A DNA stretch of 64,000 bases, taken from Flaccisagitta enflata. Lineage: Eukaryota > Chaetognatha > Sagittoidea > Aphragmophora. Position numbers and translations under genes: made by a program. This document shows, in pieces, positions 1-14,159 of the stretch. The stretch is from contig OZ231128.1 in the NCBI GenBank assembly GCA_965153355.1, forward strand, positions 13,454,001 to 13,518,000. Reading direction: 5' to 3'. The notes under the pieces were generated by a model that did no database searches, had not been told where the DNA came from, and saw nothing but the letters and a program-made list of their open reading frames with translations. Numbering within the stretch: the first letter of the stretch is position 1; each line of letters starts with the position of its first letter.

Positions 1-1012
1 TTTCCTGCCCAAAAGAACACCTCGACCTTTTGGTACGCAAATTCTGGGCAAGAGGGCAAAAAAGAAAAAAGGGAAAAAAAGCACAAATACACAATAATCC
101 ACATTGGACAGTGCATATTATTGGTTCCTTGACTCGGGTCAATTGTTCAGTAAGTAGTAACACATTATCTTTTTTCTTTTCCTTTTTTTTTTCTTTTCGC
201 CCTATGACGAACTGAAAATTACCATAGAATTATCTACCCAAGCCAGATGAATCATGATTTTCATAAAATCAAATTGCCAAAAATTTTTTGCTTGGATGTT
301 ATCAATTAACATGTGAATAGATATATTTTGCATTTATTGATTTCGATAAGTCAGTTCAAGTCTTGAATCGTGAAGTTCATGGTTGAAAAACTAGACAAAA
401 TACAGTAGAAATATCAATTTGTTATTGTACCCTGAGCCACACAGAATTCCAAATTTGCATAGAAAATCAAAATCTCAACAAAATAAGAACATAGCACGAT
501 CCCTAACTCAGATACTGAGCGCGCTATATTCTTATTTCATGGAAATTTTGATTTCCTATGCAAATTTAGAGCTGAAAAAAATTGATTGTTATCAATTCTT
601 TTATTTTTTCTTAACTTCATAGTTGAATTTCCTTGATTCCTATTTCCCATTCTACCATTCGGCTATATTAGATCATCTTATTTATATGAATAAACAAACT
701 AGGTTTAAAAAAAAAAACAGGCAGTTACCAAAATAGAAATGCCAATGCAGTTGGTTAGTTCGTCCAATGGGTAATTTTCTCTATCTCAAGTTTCAGTGCG
801 TCTTCTAGTAACTATCCAACTTTTCCCATATCACCCCACTCTCATGTCCACTGAAGCGGCAACAAATCCCAATTTGCGGCTCTTATGCTTTCTTGGCGGC
901 CTGAGTTGCGTGAATGATTACCAACCATAACAGAGCTTCATGTACTTTCAATTGTATCATTTATTACTACAGAAATGGCATGGTTGCAAGTAGACTTCAG
1001 CGCATTCAAACC

Positions 1013-1284
1013 CAGGCGTGTATTAAGTTGGGAATAAAATCAAAGGGTTTGGAGATGAGGAAAAAAATCAAAAGCTAAAAAAGAAGAAAAAAGAAATTTT
1101 TTGAAGATTTAATATTTTTGGTAGTTCCACATAAAAGTATCTGATTACTACAACACATGTTTTATTGCTTTGTGGGGAAGAAAATCATAGATTTTGTAGT
1201 GCGAGGCGACGCATCGCAGGGAAGAAAATCAAAGGCAGGGGGGGGGGAATAGAATAAAAAGCCACTCAATTATATACACCCCTG
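1013..1284 (+). mobile_element. hAT-like MITE, copy 1 (complete)
   Basis: A 272-bp element that starts CAGGCGTGTATTAAGTTG and ends CAATTATATACACCCCTG, i.e. imperfect terminal inverted repeats of the form CAGGSGTGTATWWAATTG. It is flanked by a perfect 8-base direct repeat, TTCAAACC (1,005-1,012 and 1,285-1,292). An 8-bp target duplication with CAGG ends is characteristic of hAT transposons. It has G-runs near both ends and no coding capacity, so it is non-autonomous. Confidence 0.8.
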
Positions 1285-1530
1285 TTCAAACCACAGTGCG
1301 GGAAATGAGGCAGGGGTAGACGAACCCCCTTCCGTGGGAATAAGAAGACCTAACACTTGAATAGGGTCAGAGTAAGAGTATGAAAACTTATCGTGGACCA
1401 GGCACGGGGGGGGGGGGGGTGAGGTGAGGGGGGGGGAATTTGTAGTGATAAAAAGTGAGGGTTTTCCATTATGCGAGGTTGAGCTCTTTGGGACTTGAAT
1501 CAACGAATGTGAAACAGAAGTAAAAGAGAG

Positions 1531-1725
<195 letters not shown>

Positions 1726-2497
1726 GGAGAATCAGTCTTGCAAGGAAACGGAGAGTGATATCTTTGCACCCTGGATTCCGTTTTTTTAGTTGGCTCATTA
1801 GTTTACTATTGTATTTTGCTTGGTCGGTCTGTTAGACATCGCGATCGCTGACGTATTTGTAACAATGTTTGGATCATAAGCTGTTCTTGCATAACAGTTC
1901 ACCCATTACCCAAGTGTCCGCGACTTAGGGACCGCGTTTTGGCCCGTGTATCTGGCCTTGATTGTTATGCACAGTTAAACTCCGCAATAATGGATGTTAT
2001 GGGGGCTAACAAAGTCTATCTGTTGTAGGTGGACTTTGGTTATTGGCAAATTTAGGAAATGAAACAATATATATATATCATGATGGGATTTTGATATACA
2101 GTGGAGCACCACTAGAGCGCACCCATTAATAAGGCATGCCCGCCTATCAGGCATGCAACATACAATCCCCTGAGAGATTCAGTAGTTTGTTTCTAGATAT
2201 TGGCAATAAGGCATCTTCGCTAAAAGGATACTCTTTGGTACATTATAGCCGGGTATGTAGTAGTTGATGATTCTGTACATTGCAAACAGCTCTGAGCATC
2301 TGCATCTGAAAACTAGTGACAAATCGCTTGTAACAAGGCGTGATCCTTCTTACCCCAGAGATGAAACGACACTTTCTACAGACTATACTTGAGTCACCAG
2401 ACGATGGGCGCTGACATAAGATTCTATGTTTCAGAAGAAGGCATTTTGTTGGAAGGGAAGTTGCTTCTACTTGGATTACCCTAAGACGGCCCAAAAC

Positions 2498-2735
<238 letters not shown>

Positions 2736-2736
2736 C

Positions 2737-2880
<144 letters not shown>

Positions 2881-3533
2881 GAACGCCATGAGTAGAAATG
2901 TTTCCATATTCTTCGCCCTCTTCTCGAACAGAAAAACTTCCAAAGCCTTTGGCAAGAAGAGGTTTATGTTTGGGTGAAAGTCGCTGTTAGCTGTTCGTTA
3001 ATGATGTTAAGCGAGGTGGCTTTTATGTGAGGGGATATTTATCATTTCTATCAATAGTAGCACCAGCTTAGGTTGGACACTAGCGAGTGAGGTTCATGGG
3101 TGACTTTGCTTTTTGCTAGATTCTTAGATCTAAGATTCTGCCTTCCACACAATGAGTGGGGGGGCTGCCTCCGGCTGAGGGTCGCTCTGAACGGGGGTGG
3201 TTTGTGGGTGAGGGGGGTTCTGAGTGTGGATGCGGGCGAGGAAGCTGGTTTGACAGAAGAGCAGGTGAGGGTCACCTGAGGGGGTGATCTGTTTATCTGC
3301 TTTAATGCTGTCACACACTCCTCTGTTGTTTATTCATTGTTTGCTGGTATTACCCTGAATGGGAGTATCCGTGTTTGGTGTAGCAGTTATCTTGAATAGC
3401 CGAGTACCACTGTAACGCCGGCAGATATCAACGCAAAGAAAACGCGCACGAAAAATAGAAAACTGACATGACAACACGATAGAGCCGTCTTCAATATATG
3501 CAACAGATGTTTAGTTTTAGCGACCCGCGGCCT

Positions 3534-3575
<42 letters not shown>

Positions 3576-4589
3576 AAGGAGGCGGCATAGGGGAAAACAA
3601 TAAACAAACAAAACCACCAGAGGCGTGTCGTGCGCACGCCACTTCCATACCCGCTATAACATCGGTATATTGGTCCGTTTCTTTTGCGACTTACTTCCCG
3701 CTCCCCGCCCGCCGGTCTGGCGACCCAACATGGCCCGCTCATCGGGCGCACTTCTGGCAGTCGGTCGGCCTGGTAAGAGCGCCAGCTAATCAGGATCACA
3801 TGCAAATCCTCCCTACTCACAGCAGAGAGTCGCAGTCAGGTGACAACGCTGCACTGCACATGCCTGCCCACCACATGTCAAAGAGGCCCTTAAAACCCAG
3901 TCCCCAGTTCAATCTGCAGCCACTTTTGTCTACACCCGTGCCATCATTGTCTGCATGACGGCTGTCTGTCCTCTTTTAGGGCAGCGTCCCAAAGGGTTAA
4001 TGTCCCGGTGGTCAAGGGATTTCTTGTCCGTCTGCAGTCTGTTCGCATCTCTCTTGCTTCTTCTTTCAAATTAACATGGGAAATGATAAATGTCCTCCTT
4101 ATTGAACATGGAAATTTACAAAAATATAAAACGTACTTCTCTTTATCACACATGGAAATTGCCAAAAATGAAAAATGCAAAATTAATTGATAACATAGAA
4201 ATTGATAAAAGAGGGGTCAGCCTCTTATCTCTCACACTTGCTAGGCTGCTGGTGTCAAGGATAGGAAGATCTGGATTACTCTGTTTTTTGCTGCCTTGCC
4301 CACATGCTCGCGACTGCTGTGGACCAGTATCCGGCCTTGTTTATTTTGCTTATTCTGGAAATGATAGGATCAATTTATTGGTGATGACATGAAAGGCTCT
4401 CCATTTTCTTTAGAAATGACATTAGTTTGAATTGAAGCATATCAAAACCATGTTGGGAAAAAGGGACAAAAAATAAGCTCCTTTTTGGGCAAAAATTCAG
4501 TTTGACACGATTCTCCTCCTTTCTCCTACGTCCCCCTTTGAGACCCAAACTTAGTCTCTCGAGGCCCTAATCCTAGTCTCAAGGTCCAA

Positions 4590-4700
4590 ATCCTAGCCTT
4601 GAGGCTCAAATCCCAGCCTCAAAGCTCAAATCCCAGCCTCAAAGCTCAAATCCCAGCCTCAAAGCTCAAATCCCAGCCTCAAAGCTCAAATAGCCCCGCC
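4590..4700 (+). repeat. 20-21-bp minisatellite, forward array
   Basis: Tandem units reading caaatcccagcctcaaagct, nearly perfect for about five copies. It is the inverted partner of 5,100-5,300. The Ser/Gln-rich open frame across it is a repeat artefact. Confidence 0.95.
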
Positions 4701-5099
4701 GCAAGCTCAACCAGCCTGCCTAAATCCCAGCCTCACCTCAGCCTCAAGCCAATCCACCGAGGCTCAAATCTCAGCTTTGAGGCTCAATCCCAGCCAAAGC
4801 CCAAATCCTGTCTCAAGGCCCAAATTAGGGCCTGGAGACTAGGATATGATCCTAGCGGCTGGCATCTGAGCCCAGGAGCTGGATTTAGAGCGTCAAGGTG
4901 ATATTTGAGCCACAAGGCTGGGATTTGAGCTTCAATTCTGGGACGTGAGCCTTGAGGCTAGGATTTGGGTCTGAGGCTGGGATTTGAGCCTTGTGGCTGG
5001 AATTCGAGTCTCGAGACTGGGATTTGAGCCTCGAGACTGACGGAGCCTTGAGATTGGGATTTGAGCTGAGGCAGGATTTGAGCCCTGCTGAGATTTGAG

Positions 5100-5300
5100 C
5101 CCGAGGCTGGATTTGAGCTTTGAGGCTGGGATTTGAGCTTTGAGGTCGGGGAGGATTTGAGCTTTGAGGCTGGGATTGAGCTTTGAGGCTGGGATTTGAG
5201 CTTTGAGGCTGGGATTTGAGCTTTGAGGCTGGGATTTGAGCTTTGAGGCTGGGATTTGAGCTTTGAGGCTGGGATTTGAGCCTCAAGGCTAGGATTTGGA
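5100..5300 (-). repeat. 20-21-bp minisatellite, inverted array
   Basis: Tandem units reading gaggctgggatttgagcttt on the plus strand, about eight copies with some degenerate units at the left edge. The tail at 5,340-5,400 is G-rich and GGA-rich. Confidence 0.95.
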
Positions 5301-5599
5301 CCTTGAGACTAGGATTAGGGCCTCGAGACTAGGATTTGGGTCTCAAAGGGGGGGGGGGGGGACGTAGGAGAAGAAGGAGGAGGAGGAGAAGGAGGAGAAA
5401 TTTCTCCTGTGTGAAAGCATAGGTCATCGGCCCCTTCGGGGCCGCTGCCCAAAAAGGAGCTTATTTTTTGTCCCTTTTTCCCAACATGGTTTTGATATGC
5501 TTCAATTCAAACTAATGTCATTTCTAAAGAAAATGGAGAGCCTTTCATGTCATCACCAATAAATTGATCCTATCATTTCCAGAATAAGCAAAATAAACA

Positions 5600-5760
5600 A
5601 GGCTGGTAGTATACGGATACACGGCTACCCCAGTCGCGTGCGGGTGGGCAGGAGCAGTGCTGGAGACAGTTACCAGGGCATCTGGGCAGGAGCGGTAACC
5701 TCAAAAAGCTCAAAAACGCCGAAAAAGTAAACAAGTCATCCAAGGATCGCACATGGTCAG
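5600..5760 (+). repeat. Hairpin-ended dispersed repeat, lacking its 3' end
   Basis: Shows the 5' modules of the family: cggatacacggctacc, cagtcgcgtgcgggtgggca, two gggcaggagc blocks, then ctcaaaaagctcaaaaacgcc. The GACC tract and end hairpin are absent. Confidence 0.65.
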
Positions 5761-6380
5761 CGGTACCCGACGCCCTGCTTAGAGTGATTAGCTGAAGAAG
5801 TGGAGTGAGAGCGGGGCGGCGGTCCTAAAGGGCATTTCTTTATCAATTTTCTATGTTATCCAATTGGAATTTTGCATTTTTTCATTTTTTGGTAATTTTC
5901 CATGCTATTTGATGGGAAATTTGCGTTTTTTATATTTTTTTGTAAATTTTCCATGTTATTCAATGGGAAGTTTGCATTTTGTCATTTCCCCATGTTATTC
6001 AATGGGAATTTGAGAAAAGAGAAGCTTGGGGGGGACGTACGGACGGACATACGGACGGACATAAGGAAATTATCCCTTGACCTACGGGACATTAGCCCTT
6101 TGGGGCCGCTGCCCTAAAAAGGGGACAGACCAACCGACCAACCAACCAACCAACCAACCAACGGACCGACATAGCGGGGTGTAGACTAAAAAGTGGCTAC
6201 ATTACTTTGGAATTGAGACTTCAAAGGAGACTAAGTTTTAAATTTCTTGTTTCATCGTAGTTAAGCGACATGATGCATGCAACGTTAATCACCTGACCTT
6301 GTATTTCCTCTCTGCACTGATAGTAGGGAGGGATTTTGCATGCGCTTGATCTGATTAGCTGGCTCTTTCTTACTAAACAA

Positions 6381-6566
6381 GGCCGGATACACGGCTACCG
6401 AAGTCGCGTGTGGGTGGGCAGGGGCCATATTTGAGGTCACCAGACCATTTGGGCAGGAGCAGTGTGATCAAAGAAATAAAATCATAAAAAAAGTAGAGTG
6501 TGACCGACCAACCGACCGACCGACGGACATAGCGGGTTGTAGAGTGGCGTGCACGCGACTAAAAAC
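6381..6566 (+). repeat. Hairpin-ended dispersed repeat, near-complete copy
   Basis: Starts aacaaggccggatacacgg, has the gtgggtgggcagg and gggcaggagcag modules, a (GACC)n tract, then agcgggttgtagagt and an end hairpin with core GCGTGCACGC (within 6,543-6,560), followed by taaaaa. About 185 bp. No coding capacity; no clear Pol III boxes seen. Confidence 0.7.
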
Positions 6567-6646
6567 TTACTCTGAACCCAGTTTTTTTTTGTTTGTTTTT
6601 GTTTGTTTTTTTCCCCCTTTGGCTCTGCCGCCTCACTTGATGGGTA

Positions 6647-6706
<60 letters not shown>

Positions 6707-7450
6707 AGCCCGCGGGTTAGAACAAGGTCAAAAGAAACAAGCATCTGACTTGCATATAGTTGAAACGGCTCTATCATGTTGTCATGTCAAGTTTTTCTAT
6801 TTTTTTTCATTGCGCTGACAACTGCGTTGTTATCTGCCGACGTTTTGAGTGATTGGCCTTTCAACAATTCAAGAGGCCAATAAACACACCAAACGCGAGT
6901 TGTCTTCCCATTCCAGGGTAATACCAACCAAACAATGAATAAACAGCAGAGAGCCGTGTTCAACCATGACGGCATTCACCCAAAACGAACCTCATCCAGA
7001 TCCACCCCCCCCTCAGAGTGACCCTCACCTGTAACTTCTGCCTAGAGCAACCCTCGCCCGCATCCACTCCTAATCAGAACCCCCCTCACCCACAAACCAC
7101 CCCCGTTCAGAGCGACCCTCAGCCGGAGGCAGCCCCCCCACTCATTGTGTGGAAGGCAGAATCTTAGATCTAAGAATCTAGCAAAAAGCAAAGTCACCCA
7201 TGAACCTCACTCGCTAGTGTCCAACCTAAGCTGGTGCTACTATTGATAGAAATGATAAATATCCCCTCACATAAAAGCCACCTCGCTTAACATCATTAAC
7301 GAACAGCTAACAGCGACTTTCACCCAAACATAAACCTCTTCTTGCCAAAGGCTTTGGAAGTTTTTCTGTTCGAGAAGAGGGCGAAGAATATGGAAACATT
7401 TCTACTCATGGCGTTCCTTCTTTCTTTCTTTCTCTTTCTCTTTCTCTTTC

Positions 7451-7538
<88 letters not shown>

Positions 7539-7656
7539 GTCTCTTCTTAGTCGCGAACAAGCGACTCAACACCTTGCCGTGTCGGTCCGTTGGTCCGTCG
7601 GTAACATTTTTGAAATGTGAGCAGTTTTTGCGTCACTTCCCCTGCCCAACCATCCG

Positions 7657-7741
<85 letters not shown>

Positions 7742-8533
7742 GTTTTGGGCCGTCTTAGGGTAATCCAAGTAGAAGCAACTTCCCTTCCAACAAAATGCCT
7801 TCTTCTGAAACATAGAATCTTATGTCAGCGCCCATCGTCTGGTGACTCAAGTATAGTCTGTAGAAAGTGTCGTTTCATCTCTGGGGTAAGAAGGATCACG
7901 CCTTGTTACAAGCGATTTGTCACTAGTTTTCAGATGCAGATGCTCAGAGCTGTTTGCAATGTACAGAATCATCAACTACTACATACCCGGCTATAATGTA
8001 CCAAAGAGTATCCTTTTAGCGAAGATGCCTTATTGCCAATATCTAGAAACAAACTACTGAATCTCTCAGGGGATTGTATGTTGCATGCCTGATAGGCGGG
8101 CATGCCTTATTAATGGGTGCGCTCTAGTGGTGCTCCACTGTATATCAAAATCCCATCATGATATATATATATTGTTTCATTTCCTAAATTTGCCAATAAC
8201 CAAAGTCCACCTACAACAGATAGACTTTGTTAGCCCCCATAACATCCATTATTGCGGAGTTTAACTGTGCATAACAATCAAGGCCAGATACACGGGCCAA
8301 AACGCGGTCCCTAAGTCGCGGACACTTGGGTAATGGGTGAACTGTTATGCAAGAACAGCTTATGATCCAAACATTGTTACAAATACGTCAGCGATCGCGA
8401 TGTCTAACAGACCGACCAAGCAAAATACAATAGTAAACTAATGAGCCAACTAAAAAAACGGAATCCAGGGTGCAAAGATATCACTCTCCGTTTCCTTGCA
8501 AGACTGTTTAACCTTCTTTGCAATCGTTTCTCC

Positions 8534-8683
<150 letters not shown>

Positions 8684-8933
8684 CTCTTCCTCATACTTCT
8701 CTTTCACATTCGTTTCAGTTCAAATCCCAAAGAGCTCAACCTCGCATAATGGAAAACCCTCACTTTTTATCACTACAAATTCCCCCCCCCTCACCTCACC
8801 CCCCCCCCCCCCGTGCCTGGTCCACGATAAGTTTTCATACTCTTACTCTGACCCTATTCAAGTGTTAGGTCTTCTTATTCCCACGGAAGGGGGTTCGTCT
8901 ACCCCTGCCTCATTTCCCGCACTGTGGTTTGAA

Positions 8934-9206
8934 CAGGGGTGTATATAATTGAGTGGCTTTTTATTCTATTCCCCCCCCCCTTTGATTTTCTTCCCTGCGA
9001 TGTGTCGTCTCGCACTACAAAATCTATGATTTTCTTCCCCAAGGGGAAGCACAATAAAACATGTGTTGGGTAGTAATCAGATACTTTTAGAACTACCAAA
9101 ATACTATTAAATCTTCAAAAAATTTCTTTTTTCTTCTTTTTTAGCTTTTGATTTTTTTCCTCATCTCCAAACCCTTTGATTTTATTCCCAACTTAATACA
9201 CGCCTG
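8934..9206 (-). mobile_element. hAT-like MITE, copy 2 (mirror of copy 1)
   Basis: Inverted counterpart of the 1,013-1,284 element within palindrome A; begins CAGGGGTGTATATAATTG on the plus strand and ends CACGCCTG. It was copied with the arm rather than inserted independently, since it sits at the mirrored position with the same flanks. Confidence 0.8.
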
Positions 9207-10212
9207 GGTTTGAATGCGCTGAAGTCTACTTGCAACCATGCCATTTCTGTAGTAATAAATGATACAATTGAAAGTACATGAAGCTCTGTTATGGTTGGTA
9301 ATCATTCACGCAACTCAGGCCGCCAAGAAAGCATAAGAGCCGCAAATTGGGATTTGTTGCCGCTTCAGTGGACATGAGAGTGGGGTGATATGGGAAAAGT
9401 TGGATAGTTACTAGAAGACGCACTGAAACTTGAGATAGAGAAAATTACCCATTGGACGAACTAACCAACTGCATTGGCATTTCTATTTTGGTAACTGCCT
9501 GTTTTTTTTTTAAACCTAGTTTGTTTATTCATATAAATAAGATGATCTAATATAGCCGAATGGTAGAATGGGAAATAGGAATCAAGGAAATTCAACTATG
9601 AAGTTAAGAAAAAATAAAAGAATTGATAACAATCAATTTTTTTCAGTTCTAAATTTGCATAGGAAATCAAAATTTCCATGAAATAAGAATATAGCGCGCT
9701 CAGTATCTGAGTTAGGGATCGTGCTATGTTCTTATTTTGTTGAGATTTTGATTTTCTATGCAAATTTGGAATTCTGTGTGGCTCAGGGTACAATAACAAA
9801 TTGATATTTCTACTGTATTTTGTCTAGTTTTTCAACCATGAACTTCAAGATTCAAGACTTGAACTGACTTATCGAAATCAATAAATGCAAAATATATCTA
9901 TTCACATGTTAATTGATAACATCCAAGCAAAAAATTTTTGGCAATTTGATTTTATGAAAATCATGATTCATCTGGCTTGGGTAGATAATTCTATGGTAAT
10001 TTTCAGTTCGTCATAGGGCGAAAAGAAAAAAAAAAGGAAAAGAAAAAAGATAATGTGTTACTACTTACTGAACAATTGACCCGAGTCAAGGAACCAATAA
10101 TATGCACTGTCCAATGTGGATTATTGTGTATTTGTGCTTTTTTTCCCTTTTTTCTTTTTTGCCCTCTTGCCCAGAATTTGCGTACCAAAAGGTCGAGGTG
10201 TTCTTTTGGGCA

Positions 10213-10292
10213 GGAAATGGTCTCGTTATATTCCCCGTTGCGTCCTCTGTCGGGAAATGGTCTCGTTATACTCCCCGTTGCGTCCTCTGTCG
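10213..10292 (+). repeat. 40-bp tandem repeat, two units
   Basis: Two units beginning ggaaatggtctcgttata. The matching place in the right arm (59,438-59,557) has three units, so the copy number changed after the arms separated. Confidence 0.95.
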
Positions 10293-10469
10293 GGCTCTGG
10301 CGTCATCTCTACGCCTCGTTATAATGTGAAAAACGTGACATCCGACCCAAACGACCCCAAATGTTTGCCACCAACAACCGAGATTTATTGTATTTACGCG
10401 CCAAAGAAACAAGGAGGAAGAGGGGACTGAAAAAATAATTGACAATTTTACAATCTTTTGTTTCTTTTA

Positions 10470-10622
10470 AGTCACGCAGCGTGACTCTACAACTTGGTAC
10501 CTTGGTCGGTCGGTCCATCCATCAGTCTGTCCGTCCGTCCATGCGTAAGTTTATCCGTCCGTACGTCCATCGGCCTGTCCATCCGTCAATCGGTCTATCC
10601 ATCCATCCGTCAGTCGGTATCA
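10470..10622 (-). repeat. Hairpin-ended dispersed repeat, 3' part
   Basis: Hairpin AGTCACG-CAG-CGTGACT at 10,470-10,486, then a long (GTCC/GTCG)n-rich run. Reading the minus strand gives the usual order: GACC-rich tract, gtagagt, hairpin, taaaa. Counterpart at 59,108-59,262. Confidence 0.7.
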
Positions 10623-12010
10623 TTTTTGAATTATCATTGTTTTTGTCTTTTGCATGGGGTTTTAATCCAGTTTGCGTTGTGATTCACAACTTGTGAATAA
10701 GTGAGTATTGGTCATGTTGCTTTCTATCATTGTTTCATGGTGGCCTACTTGCAACACTAATTTGAATCTTTTTTATGACAATTGTAACATATCCCTCAAT
10801 ACACCCCAACTGAATAATATGGAGGGAGCCCTAGTGAGCCTTCACTGACTAGTTACTACGCGCATCACTCTTAGTTTACCATTTAGTCCAAGACGGTGCG
10901 CCTGGTGTTAATTTTATAGACCTATTCCAAGCTCCATTCTCCTAGCCCTAACCCAAGCTTTATGCGACCTTTCTCATGCTCTATCAGGACTAGCCAAGGC
11001 TGAATATGGTGATGAATGTGTAGAGCTTGGGTGCTTCGCATAGAAAAAGTTGGTTATTTCTTTTCGCCCTCTTTACCTAATGTGGAGTGACTAATTTTAG
11101 GACCCTTACCATTTTTGTTTTATCAAAAATCGTTCATCTTCCGTTTTTTAGAAAATTGCTTTTGAGGACCTAATTTGCATAATGCAGTGGGATAAAAAAA
11201 TATGCTGACGTTATTTGAATCAGTTTTTATAATTTTCTACTCTTCACAGAATTACAATTTTGCCTTTTCATTTGCTTTTTCATAACTTATGTTCTGATAT
11301 TTAACTTTATTTTTTCATACATTATGATTTTTTAAAACAAATAATTATCCTTTTTGTAACAAAACTACACGGGATTTTGCTGAATTCTGGGAAATCAGTG
11401 GAAACTTTAAGGCCAAAACAAAAACGGAAGATGATAGAATTTTGAAAAAAGGAAAATGGTCATCTTCATGATTTTTGCTCCTCCACATTACCTAAGTAGG
11501 GTGAAGGGATACTCCCAACTTTTGCTATGTGAAGCACCCAAGTGTAGAACATGAATGATGAATAAGATGAGTTTTTAAGTGATTTCAGTCTGTGATTTAA
11601 ATCCAACAAAACAAACACAGAAATGCGGGAGGGGAAAAGAGGAACCAGGAGAATGAAGACTGGCCTGGTTAAGATGTTGGACGTTTTAAGCGGTTTTGAC
11701 AAATACGTTTTCTTACCAACAATGCAACCAACGGACATGATTTCAATATTTTGAAGTCTAATAGTTTGGCTAAACTTTTTTCCTAGAAAGTAGCACGGCT
11801 CCTCCAGTTTAAGGCTTTGAGCTATAAAATGGAAGCGGAAAAGAAAGCGGCATGAAAATCGTCCGCTTTCACGTCCCTGAGTGAAGTAGTACTACTACTA
11901 GTAATAGTAACTAGTAATCATGACATTCATAGAATTTGCTGCACCGCGCAACTTGTCTCCAGCATCGAGAAAGCTAGGGATGTTGAGAGAAATGGCGGGC
12001 CCCTCCACTC
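10623..12010. other. Non-coding A+T-rich stretch
   Basis: No gene recognised. It is collinear with the right arm down to about 57,480. At 10,915-10,990 there are scattered Cctatc/agctctat motifs resembling the 20-bp repeat at 63.3 kb. Around 11,906-11,911 (gtaatagtaactag) is the empty site of the pogo-like MITE found at 57,537-57,717. Confidence 0.6.
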
Positions 12011-12544
12011 AGTCCATTGGCCCCCTAATTGGCCCCTACTTTTTTCTTTTTTTGGCGCCAATTGCCCTATATGATTATCCCTTTCTTTCTCTTTTTTTTT
12101 TGTTCTTTTTTTTATTCTTCCCTTCTTTATTCATTTTATTCTTTTTCTCTCCCCCCAGGTGCCCCTCTCAGGCCCCCAGGGGGCCGGGCCCCTCGCTTGT
12201 GTTGTCACCCCCCTCTCAACGTGTTCTCGATGGAGACAGTAGACTCATTAGGGGAAGCTTTAAAACCTTTTAGGGGTTTAGTAAAAAGTAAACGAGGCTC
12301 CGAATGCATTAGTCGAAGGCGTGGGGAAACAACTGACGACTTTTTACTGATTTGTTCCAATGAGAACAAAAAAAATGATATCAAGTGAAGGCCGCAGAAC
12401 ATGAAACCCGGGGTTACAAAATTGTCGTGGATGGGCGGGTGGGGGCGTACAACTACTACGCGTACAACCCCCTCGCCTAGGCACATGCTTCGCACAATCA
12501 AAATTGCAGCATCTTAAACGCTTACTCAAACTTTTCAAGTGGAT

Positions 12545-12640
12545 CATAACGGACCAATGGTAAGATGGACTGATGGACCAATGGATGGACAAAGCCTCTT
12601 ATAGTTATAGAGTCGCTAGTCCGCGACTACAGGGTGAACA
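12545..12640 (+). repeat. Hairpin-ended dispersed repeat, 3' part
   Basis: GATGGAC-rich run, then acaaagcctcttatag and hairpin AGTCGC-tagtcc-GCGACT at 12,611-12,628. Counterpart in the right arm at 56,855-56,965. The segment 12,640-13,110 that follows is A+T-rich with nothing recognisable. Confidence 0.65.
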
Positions 12641-13113
12641 ACCTCAACTGGTGGAAAGTAAAAGCTTATTACGCTTAAAATACATTAGATATTCATAATG
12701 CAAAAGTTGCTCCTTGTAGAGAATTGCCTGACGTTTGTTCCTCTCGCTTTGGTTGACCAAAATAGAGAAATTGAATCATTTAAAAAGATATGACCAAAAT
12801 TGTGAAGGTTTCTCACCATCCTCAAAAAATTGTCATGGATTCTCAATCTAACCCCAGTTTCAGACAAGAAAATAGCATGATTAGATTGGATAGTAAAACC
12901 TAAAAGGCATTCATGGTGCTTCAGTTTGAACCAAAAATGCAACATTTGGTTTAACTATTGATGGAAGAATGCAAAACACTATATAATAGTTTCTAAGCAT
13001 TCAAGTCTAAAAATTGTTTTTTGAGCTTTTTCTAATATTGGACATTTCAAAGATTTTGAAAAATCCTCTAAAGTATTTGAGCTAATGACCTCTGCTTTGG
13101 ACAATATAAAATG

Positions 13114-14030
13114 TCATGTTATTTTTTTCAACGCTGCAAGAGCTAAAATGTGATACTGTGGTAGTTTTGTAAAGCTAAGCTTTTACTTTCACCCACTTGA
13201 GCTTGTTCACTGTGTATATACGACTCTCTGTCTGTCGGTCGACCAGACACGCAACTCTCTTTATTGATCTGACGGTCCATCTTTCCGTCGGTCCGTCGGT
13301 AGCATGGATTTGCGATTTTTGTTCCTTCATTACTGCTCCTGCCAAACCATGCCCCTGGCCAACCCACTATGTTCCCCGAGGGGGTCAGCTCAAGACAAAT
13401 AAAATTATGCTGGCACTTTTAACCTAAATAAACGGCTGAAGCTAGTACAGTTGCTTAACCTGAGCAAGAAAACATATGGTTTTACCTGTGTCATAGCTAA
13501 TCCAAAGCCTCTTTTTGCCCCTTGAAGTTAACTACTTCTCTCAAATTAAAATGCGGCAAAAAATGTTTTTTTTCCATTTCATATGGTAGTATTCTAGAAA
13601 TGAAAAATGGTACTTATGATAAGAGGGAGGATACCAAATCTTTAGCAAAGGTTCAGAATTGATTGAATACGCCATGTGTAAAATTTGGTAAGCCTGCTCC
13701 TAGATTTGTATGACCTATTAAAAAAAAACTTACAAAATTCCAATCTCAGATGAAAAAAATATTGTCCATTCAGAGCCTCCAAAATGTTGAACCTACTGAG
13801 TTCAAGAGCAAATAAATGTCCCTAGATGAATCATGACGCAGGCAAAACCCCACATAGGTGTGATCTACACATTTTTATACCATAGCTGTCATCTCTAGGC
13901 ACTAGTTTCTATTTTTGTCCTGTTATGGTACACTCTCCGATCTACGTGCAACCACTTCGTCCTTGTTTTTCCAACAAAAGACAAGGACGATAAATAAATG
14001 TCATGGGGCAAAAATACTTGTAATTCAAAA
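13114..14030. other. Arm-specific segment absent from the right IR-B arm
   Basis: In the right arm, sequence matching 13,113 is followed directly by sequence matching 14,031 at about 56,360. The segment includes one minus-strand member of the hairpin-ended family (13,185-13,395: paired ggcaggagcag/ggggcatgg modules plus a GACGG-rich tract). Whether it is an insertion here or a deletion there is not decided. No gene. Confidence 0.7.
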
Positions 14031-14031
14031 G

Positions 14032-14150
<119 letters not shown>

Positions 14151-14159
14151 CGTTAAAAC

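Larger units (their letters stand above)
4487..5450. mobile_element. Fold-back element with inverted inner minisatellite (palindrome centre)
   Basis: Lies across the centre of palindrome A. The right end carries the family terminus, gcataggtcatcggcccc then ggggccgctgccc (ends 5,450); the left end is degraded. Inside, a 20-21-bp unit, about aatcccagcctcaaagctca, runs on the plus strand at 4,590-4,700 and as its reverse complement at 5,100-5,300, so the element can fold on itself. Other copies are at 28,850-29,079 and 53,726-54,241. Confidence 0.65.

Noticed and set aside
419-622. 67-codon frame present identically at 419-622 and 9,596-9,799
   Set aside because: Its identity is due to the palindrome; the third copy at 59.97 kb has an insertion that breaks it, and it matches no family I know.
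11920-12273. 117- and 119-codon plus frames at 11,920-12,388 as a host gene
   Set aside because: Frames are built of TTC/CCC-rich low-complexity sequence and are not preserved in the right arm (57.2-57.6 kb).
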